This document shows, piece by piece, positions 1 to 3,275 of a stretch of 5,986 nucleotides of DNA. Below the pieces are notes generated by a model. It ran no database searches. It was not told where the DNA came from and saw only the letters and a program-made list of their open reading frames with translations. The first letter of the stretch is position 1. Every line of letters starts with the position of its first letter. Made by a program: the position numbers and the translations under genes. Source of the stretch: Sphingobacteriales bacterium (GTDB lineage Bacteria > Bacteroidota > Bacteroidia > Chitinophagales > Chitinophagaceae); NCBI GenBank assembly GCA_024640385.1, contig JAHEFC010000258.1, forward strand, positions 1 through 5,986, in the 5' to 3' direction.

Positions 1-165
1 ACCCCTCAAAGCCGCTACTTTCTGGCCTTTCTTCCTCAGCCAATCGATCGCAGCTTCAAAATCTCCATTCGTTTCTGTGAGGGCTTTACGGCAATCCATC
101 ATTCCTGCACCAGTTGACTGGCGAAGTTTGTTGATATCTGCCGCAGTAATAGTCACTGTAGACAT
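1..165 (-). CDS. tsf: Elongation factor Ts, N-terminal part (runs off left edge)
   Basis: EF-Ts is the cytoplasmic nucleotide-exchange factor that recycles EF-Tu from its GDP to its GTP form during translation. Only the first 55 codons are present. They start with [15 protein letters not shown] and contain the conserved [12 protein letters not shown] segment (about residues 18-29) and the [13 protein letters not shown] segment (about 35-47). These form the N-terminal UBA-like domain that contacts EF-Tu. The ATG at 163-165 is chosen because it places this domain at the expected distance from the N-terminus and follows rpsB by only 29 nt. The gap has no Shine-Dalgarno sequence and is A/T-rich. 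It is the last visible gene of the rplM-rpsI-rpsB-tsf operon and shows no promoter of its own, so it is probably translated from the common transcript. The reading frame is open to the window edge. Identification is secure despite the truncation. Confidence 0.96.
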   Translation of the reverse strand, partial: MSTVTITAADINKLRQSTGAGMMDCRKALTETNGDFEAAIDWLRKKGQKVAALRG

Positions 166-194
166 ATCTTGATTATTTTCTGTTTATGAACTGA

Positions 195-1082
195 TTATCT
201 TTTCTGGGCAGGCTTACGTCCGCCACCGCCAGGACCAGCGATCCTGCGTTTTGGCTGACCAGCACCTTTACCGCCGCCACCACGCCTGTCTCCACCTTCG
301 CCTTTCTCCTTCTCTTCATCATCGATTGAGAAACGTGAACCTTTTTCAGAAACTTCCTCTGATTCTTCAGAATCATCAGTTTTTTCAGCCTGCCTTTCAG
401 CAAGACCTTCTGCGATTGCAGCTGTGATGAAGTTTGCAATGATGGCCAATGACTTGGTTGCATCATCGTTTGCAGGCACAGGGAAGTCCACTTTGTTGGG
501 ATCACAATTGGTATCAACAATACCAAAGGTCTGGATGCCCAAACGCTTTGCTTCAGCAAGAGCGATGTGCTCGTGGCCGATATCGAAGATCAGGAGGGCT
601 GCAGGTACACGTCCCAGTTGGGCGATACCACCAAGCACTTTTTCCATCTTCTCTTTATCGCGTGCCAGCTGCAGGCGCTCTTTCTTGGTGATATTGTCAA
701 AGCTGCCATCGCTGAGCATTTTCTCAATGCTCTGCATTTTCTTCACGCTCTTACGAACGGTGTTGAAGTTGGTCAGCATACCACCCAGCCAACGCTCGGT
801 GACATAAGGCATATTCACTCGCCTTGCACATTCTGTGATGATCTCCTTAGCTTGCTTTTTTGTACCCACAAACATGATCTTCTTACCGCTTTTTGCAATG
901 CTTTTCAGGGCAGCTGACGCCTCCTGAAGGCACTCAACGGTTTTGTTGAGATCGATGATGTGAATACCCTTCTTCTCTGCATAGATATAAGGGAGCATCT
1001 TAGGATTCCACTTCTTACGCAGGTGTCCGAAGTGTACACCGGCTTCCAGTAACTGTTGTTGTAATGAAGTGTTATTTTCCAT
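195..1082 (-). CDS. rpsB: 30S ribosomal protein S2
   Basis: S2 is a late-assembling small-subunit protein at the back of the 30S particle; it helps recruit S1. The 295-residue product has the family's conserved features: LLEAGVHFGH near the start (residues 11-20), KKWNPKM (23-29), IHIIDLNKT (41-48), FVGTKKQA (71-78), the RWLGGMLTNF block (97-106) and the DTNCDP segment (190-195). The core ends near residue 229, close to the full length of typical S2. A further 65 or so residues form a low-complexity tail: an acidic, Glu/Ser/Asp-rich half (about 232-260), then a Gly/Lys/Arg-rich half (about 261-295). The start at 1080-1082 gives the standard N-terminus. It is separated from rpsI by 45 nt and from tsf by 29 nt on the same strand. 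The 45-nt gap has no Shine-Dalgarno motif and no TAnnTTTG promoter element, so co-transcription with rpsI is likely. Confidence 0.98.
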   Translation of the reverse strand: MENNTSLQQQLLEAGVHFGHLRKKWNPKMLPYIYAEKKGIHIIDLNKTVECLQEASAALKSIAKSGKKIMFVGTKKQAKEIITECARRVNMPYVTERWLGGMLTNFNTVRKSVKKMQSIEKMLSDGSFDNITKKERLQLARDKEKMEKVLGGIAQLGRVPAALLIFDIGHEHIALAEAKRLGIQTFGIVDTNCDPNKVDFPVPANDDATKSLAIIANFITAAIAEGLAERQAEKTDDSEESEEVSEKGSRFSIDDEEKEKGEGGDRRGGGGKGAGQPKRRIAGPGGGGRKPAQKR

Positions 1083-1127
1083 TGTATTTCTGTATAATAA
1101 TGTTGAACAATTTTGTTGATCCGGTGA

Positions 1128-1517
1128 TTAACGTTTGCTGAACTGATAGCTCCTGCGCGCTTTCTTGCGACCTGGCTTCTTACGCTCAACACCACGCGGG
1201 TCGCGGGTCATAAGACCTGCAGCCTTGAGTGCCGGCTTGAATTCTGCATTCAGTTCAACCAGTACACGGGAGATGCCAAGCTTTGCAGCTTCAGCCTGCC
1301 CTTTTTTACCGCCACCCGCTGCATTGATGCTGATATCGTATTTACCAACGGCATCAACGGTCTTTAACGGCAATTCTACCTGGTTCTGCAGGTATACCTG
1401 CGGGAAATAGGCTTTATAATCGAGGTCGTTCACTGTGATCTTGCCATCACCCCTGGAGATGAATACGCGTGTTACAGCTTCTTTACGACGGCCAACTGCA
1501 TTTTTCTGCTTTTCCAT
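1128..1517 (-). CDS. rpsI: 30S ribosomal protein S9
   Basis: S9 is a small-subunit head protein whose C-terminal tail reaches the P-site tRNA. The 129-residue product has the normal family length. Visible family features are GRRKEAVTRV near the N-terminus (residues 9-18), the AGGGKKGQAEA segment (about 67-77, matching the usual GGG-x-xGQA signature), LMTRDPRGVERKKPGRKKAR (about 102-121) and the basic terminus ending SKR. The last Lys-Arg pair is the tail that contacts tRNA in known ribosome structures. The ATG at 1515-1517 lies 20 nt after the rplM stop. The spacer is A/T-rich with no Shine-Dalgarno sequence. The rplM-rpsI pair is one of the most conserved ribosomal pairs in bacteria, so this gene is almost certainly on the same transcript as rplM. 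Confidence 0.98.
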   Translation of the reverse strand: MEKQKNAVGRRKEAVTRVFISRGDGKITVNDLDYKAYFPQVYLQNQVELPLKTVDAVGKYDISINAAGGGKKGQAEAAKLGISRVLVELNAEFKPALKAAGLMTRDPRGVERKKPGRKKARRSYQFSKR

Positions 1518-1537
1518 TATAATTTGTTTGGACAGTT

Positions 1538-1981
1538 TTAGAATTTAAGTTCAGCAGGCTGTTGTGCTGTATGTGGATGCTCAGCACCTGCGTAAACAAA
1601 TAGTTTCTTGATCATTTTGCGACCGAGACGATTCTTTGGCAACATGCCATGAACAGCCCTTTCGATCACAGCTTCAGGACGGCGCCTCAGCAGGTCTTTA
1701 GCGATCTCTGCTTTCTGACCTCCGGGATACCCTGAAAATGTCAGGTATTCCTTCTCGTCCATCTTGTTTCCTGTGAACTTTACCTTGTCCGCGTTAATAA
1801 CAATAACGAAGTCTCCGCAATCAACATGAGGGGTATAGTAAGCCTTGTTCTTACCACGAAGTATCGCGGCGATCTTACTACACATGCGCCCCACAGTTTG
1901 ATTGGTCCCGTCCACAACGTGCCATTTACGTTGCACGGAAGCTGCATTCGCATGCTTTGTGGTGAAATGTAACTTGCTCAT
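1538..1981 (-). CDS. rplM: 50S ribosomal protein L13
   Basis: L13 is an early-assembling large-subunit protein bound to 23S rRNA. The 147-residue product has family-typical length and conserved segments: KWHVVDGTNQTVGR (residues 19-32), a segment corresponding to the usual LRGK-K--YTPH-DCGD block (about 41-57), TFSGYPGG (about 81-88) and AVHGMLPKNRLGR (about 109-121). It is the first gene of the operon. The ATG at 1979-1981 is followed directly by the expected L13 N-terminal region. Upstream lies a structured leader of about 80 nt and a TAnnTTTG promoter, described separately. No Shine-Dalgarno sequence is present. Instead a short hairpin ends 15 nt before the start codon. In E. coli, L13 is reported to repress its own operon. 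Whether that applies here is only an inference suggested by the leader structure. Confidence 0.98.
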   Translation of the reverse strand: MSKLHFTTKHANAASVQRKWHVVDGTNQTVGRMCSKIAAILRGKNKAYYTPHVDCGDFVIVINADKVKFTGNKMDEKEYLTFSGYPGGQKAEIAKDLLRRRPEAVIERAVHGMLPKNRLGRKMIKKLFVYAGAEHPHTAQQPAELKF

Positions 1982-2060
1982 TCTTTAAATTTTTCTTCCC
2001 GATCATTCGGGATTGGTTATCAAAAACTACCGCCAACCCGGCAGTCCCGCTTCATGCGGG
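1982..2060 (-). ncRNA. Structured 5' leader of the rplM operon (candidate cis-regulatory RNA)
   Basis: The stretch between the predicted transcription start and the rplM ATG can form three hairpins in a row when read on the minus strand. Hairpin 1 (2046-2060) pairs CCCGC with GCGGG around a 5-nt loop and would sit at the very 5' end of the RNA. Hairpin 2 (2027-2044) has a 6-bp stem including one G-U pair and the loop GGUUGG. Hairpin 3 (1997-2012) pairs UCCCGA with UCGGGA around AUGA and ends 15 nt before the start codon. An A/U-rich single-stranded stretch joins hairpin 3 to the ATG. The folding is seen by eye and no energy was calculated. A role in feedback by L13 or S9 is inference from known ribosomal-protein leaders. 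Generic extragenic hairpins are the alternative. Confidence 0.5.
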
Positions 2061-2064
2061 GACG

Positions 2065-2099
2065 CAAAGGTAGGTTAATCACCCGTCAAAAAAGACAAA
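2065..2099 (-). promoter_or_regulatory. Promoter of the rplM-rpsI-rpsB-tsf operon (Bacteroidota type)
   Basis: On the minus strand the sequence TACCTTTG (2065-2072) matches the Bacteroidota -7 consensus TAnnTTTG exactly. A TTTG at 2096-2099 lies 23 nt further upstream and could be the -33 element. That spacing is at the long end of the accepted range. A second TTTG at 2087-2090 is only 14 nt away, which is too close. Transcription would be expected to begin at about 2058-2061, giving a leader of about 80 nt. The downstream bases GCG are shared with the promoter element of the divergent gene, so both read TA(C/T)CTTTGCG. Confidence 0.65.
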
Positions 2100-2174
2100 T
2101 TTGTAAGGATTTTTTTCACGCACCCTTGTAACTCATTGATTTTCAATAAATATTTTGCTTAGTTTTTAAAATCC

Positions 2175-2240
2175 TACCTACCTCCAAGGTCCCTACCTCC
2201 AAGGTCCCTACCTTGGAGGTAGGGACCTTGGAGGTAGGGA
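2175..2240. repeat. Long inverted repeat made of 15-bp units
   Basis: The arms 2177-2205 and 2210-2238 are perfect inverted repeats of 29 bp around a 4-nt loop, CCCT. One mismatch (2176/2239) and one further pair (2175/2240) extend them to 31 positions. Each arm is itself a tandem repeat. The left arm holds two copies of TACCTCCAAGGTCCC (2179-2193 and 2194-2208, the second reaching into the loop). The right holds two copies of ACCTTGGAGGTAGGG (2210-2224 and 2225-2239). There is no T-run on either side, and it lies between divergent genes, so an intrinsic terminator is unlikely. Similar Lys-Val-Gly-Thr-Leu-Glu-type spurious translations from extragenic repeats are, to my recollection, common in Bacteroidota. 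It is therefore probably a member of a dispersed palindromic repeat family. It could form a stable cruciform. Confidence 0.9.
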
Positions 2241-2265
2241 CCCAACAACCAATAACTCCGCCCTT

Positions 2266-2273
2266 TATCTTTG
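2266..2273 (+). promoter_or_regulatory. -7 promoter element of the SRPBCC/GyrI-like gene
   Basis: TATCTTTG matches TAnnTTTG exactly and ends 4 nt before the ATG at 2278. A start site at the usual distance would fall on or within a base or two of the start codon, so the mRNA would be leaderless or nearly so. No TTTG or TTG is visible at the expected -33 distance (around 2243-2246, where the sequence is CCAA-like), so the upstream element is weak or absent. The long inverted repeat ends 25 nt upstream of this box and may influence the promoter. Confidence 0.6.
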
Positions 2274-2277
2274 CGGA

Positions 2278-3210
2278 ATGAACCGTATCATCATAGTTGT
2301 GGCAGTCATCGCCCTGCTCGCATTTTTTGGATTCACTCTCAGCCGGCAAATTGAAGAAACAAAAGTTGTGAAAGTTGACCTTCCGGCCCTTAAGGCGATG
2401 GAGTATTTTTCTGATACTTCAAATATGCATAATTGGGTAGTGCCTTTCACCGTCAACCCGTTTCCGTTCAAGAATGACAGAATGGTCCATGGCACCGATA
2501 CGCTTACGATCGAGAAACTATCCCTGCTGAAAATTGATTTCAGAAGATCCAGCCCAAATGGACATTTTGACTACTCTTTATCAGTGGCAGCTGATAAAGA
2601 CTCTGCACATATTTCATATATCATACTGAGCTATTTCACTACCAGGTGGAACTCACTGTTCAGCAAAAACAGTTTTGCCAAAGACGCTGAAGCCAGTCTG
2701 GATTCCCTCAGCAGCTACCTGGATAACCCGGAAAAATTATACGGATTCGATATTAAAGGTACCCTGGTAACAGATACCTCTTTCCTGTTTGCATCTAAAA
2801 AGATCCGCCGCGCTGATTTTGCCTCCGAATCCAAAGCTTTGTATGATATGCTGATCGATGAAGCCAACAAACGCGATGCAGGTTATAATGGCGTGAGAAT
2901 ATTCCACTTCACAGATGGCAGCGACAGTTCAAGGACCATTTATGCCGGCATAGGTGTAACTAAACGGATTGACACAAAAGATGGCGACAAAGTGAGTTAT
3001 AAGATGATGCCCTACCAGAGAAACCTGCTGGTTATCGATTATAACGGCAAGTATGGAGATGTTCCAAAAGCCTATACCGCACTGGAAAATTACAGGATCG
3101 ACAACCGCTTTGTAACCATGGCCATCCCATTTCATAAATACCTCGACAGCGGTTATGGCTTCAGCGATTCACAACAGGTGAGGTTGAAGGTTTGTTATCC
3201 TGTATTCTGA
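2278..3210 (+). CDS. Membrane-anchored SRPBCC-like / GyrI-like domain protein
   Basis: The 310-residue product begins with a short basic N-terminus and one hydrophobic segment (about residues 4-20, IIIVVAVIALLAFFGFT). This is a signal anchor or uncleaved signal peptide that would place the rest outside the cytoplasm or at the membrane. Residues about 27-150 resemble an SRPBCC (START-like) ligand-binding fold: an initial strand with VVKVDLPALKAMEYFSD, then HNWVVPF, and a helical end at about 130-148. Residues about 155-310 resemble a GyrI-like effector-binding domain. The best signals there are LLVIDYNGKYGDVPKAYTAL (about 250-269) and the ending VRLKVCYPVF, which fits the usual final strand of an acidic-polar residue run followed by YPV. 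This two-domain, membrane-anchored layout is familiar from Bacteroidota hypothetical proteins, but no ligand or reaction is established. The assignment rests on pattern recognition only. The ATG at 2278 is chosen because it includes the hydrophobic segment and sits right behind a promoter element. The gene is alone on its strand, bracketed by two long inverted repeats. Confidence 0.8.
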   Translation: MNRIIIVVAVIALLAFFGFTLSRQIEETKVVKVDLPALKAMEYFSDTSNMHNWVVPFTVNPFPFKNDRMVHGTDTLTIEKLSLLKIDFRRSSPNGHFDYSLSVAADKDSAHISYIILSYFTTRWNSLFSKNSFAKDAEASLDSLSSYLDNPEKLYGFDIKGTLVTDTSFLFASKKIRRADFASESKALYDMLIDEANKRDAGYNGVRIFHFTDGSDSSRTIYAGIGVTKRIDTKDGDKVSYKMMPYQRNLLVIDYNGKYGDVPKAYTALENYRIDNRFVTMAIPFHKYLDSGYGFSDSQQVRLKVCYPVF

Positions 3211-3212
3211 AT

Positions 3213-3270
3213 AATTCCGGATTCCGGATTGCGGATTCCGAATTGAATCCGCAATCCGGAATCCGGAATT
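3213..3270. repeat. Perfect inverted repeat of 7-bp units between convergent genes (possible bidirectional terminator)
   Basis: The arms 3213-3238 and 3245-3270 are perfect inverted repeats of 26 bp around the 6-nt loop CGAATT. Each arm is built of 7-bp units: ATTCCGG, ATTCCGG, ATTGCGG, ATTCCGA (3214-3241) and then, inverted, AATCCGC, AATCCGG, AATCCGG, AATTCGG (3246-3273). The element occupies 58 of the 65 nt between the stop codons. It starts 2 nt after the plus-strand TGA and ends 5 nt from the minus-strand TAA. It could stop transcription or protect 3' ends from both directions, but no T-run follows on either side, so it is not a classical intrinsic terminator. Repeats of this look are, as I recall, widespread between Bacteroidota genes. 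A dispersed repeat is the leading reading, with termination as a plausible role. Confidence 0.85.
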
Positions 3271-3275
3271 CGGAA

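Noticed and set aside
173..559. Minus-strand open frame of 128 codons overlapping rpsB, plus plus-strand frames at 424-807, 449-691 and 567-917
   Set aside because: These are other-frame shadows of rpsB, whose protein is unmistakable over the whole region.
905..1195. Minus-strand open frame of 96 codons bridging rpsI and rpsB
   Set aside because: Overlaps the ends of two certain ribosomal genes out of frame and shows no family features.
2095..2104. 10-bp palindrome ACAAATTTGT as an operator for the rplM promoter
   Set aside because: It overlaps the likely -33 element and is a short A/T palindrome expected by chance in such sequence. No second copy is seen.
2175..2240. CRISPR array from the repeated 15-bp units
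   Set aside because: The units are directly adjacent with no spacers and are arranged as an inverted pair. No cas gene is nearby.
2143..2349. Minus-strand open frame of 68 codons with repeated KVGTLEVG residues
   Set aside because: Its repeated middle is just a translation of the 15-bp inverted repeat. The rest crosses the promoter and start of the plus-strand gene. It has no promoter or family resemblance.
2175..3270. The two inverted repeats as the ends of an insertion sequence or transposon
   Set aside because: The two elements do not resemble each other, there is no transposase or target-site duplication between or around them, and the gene inside looks like an ordinary membrane-anchored protein.
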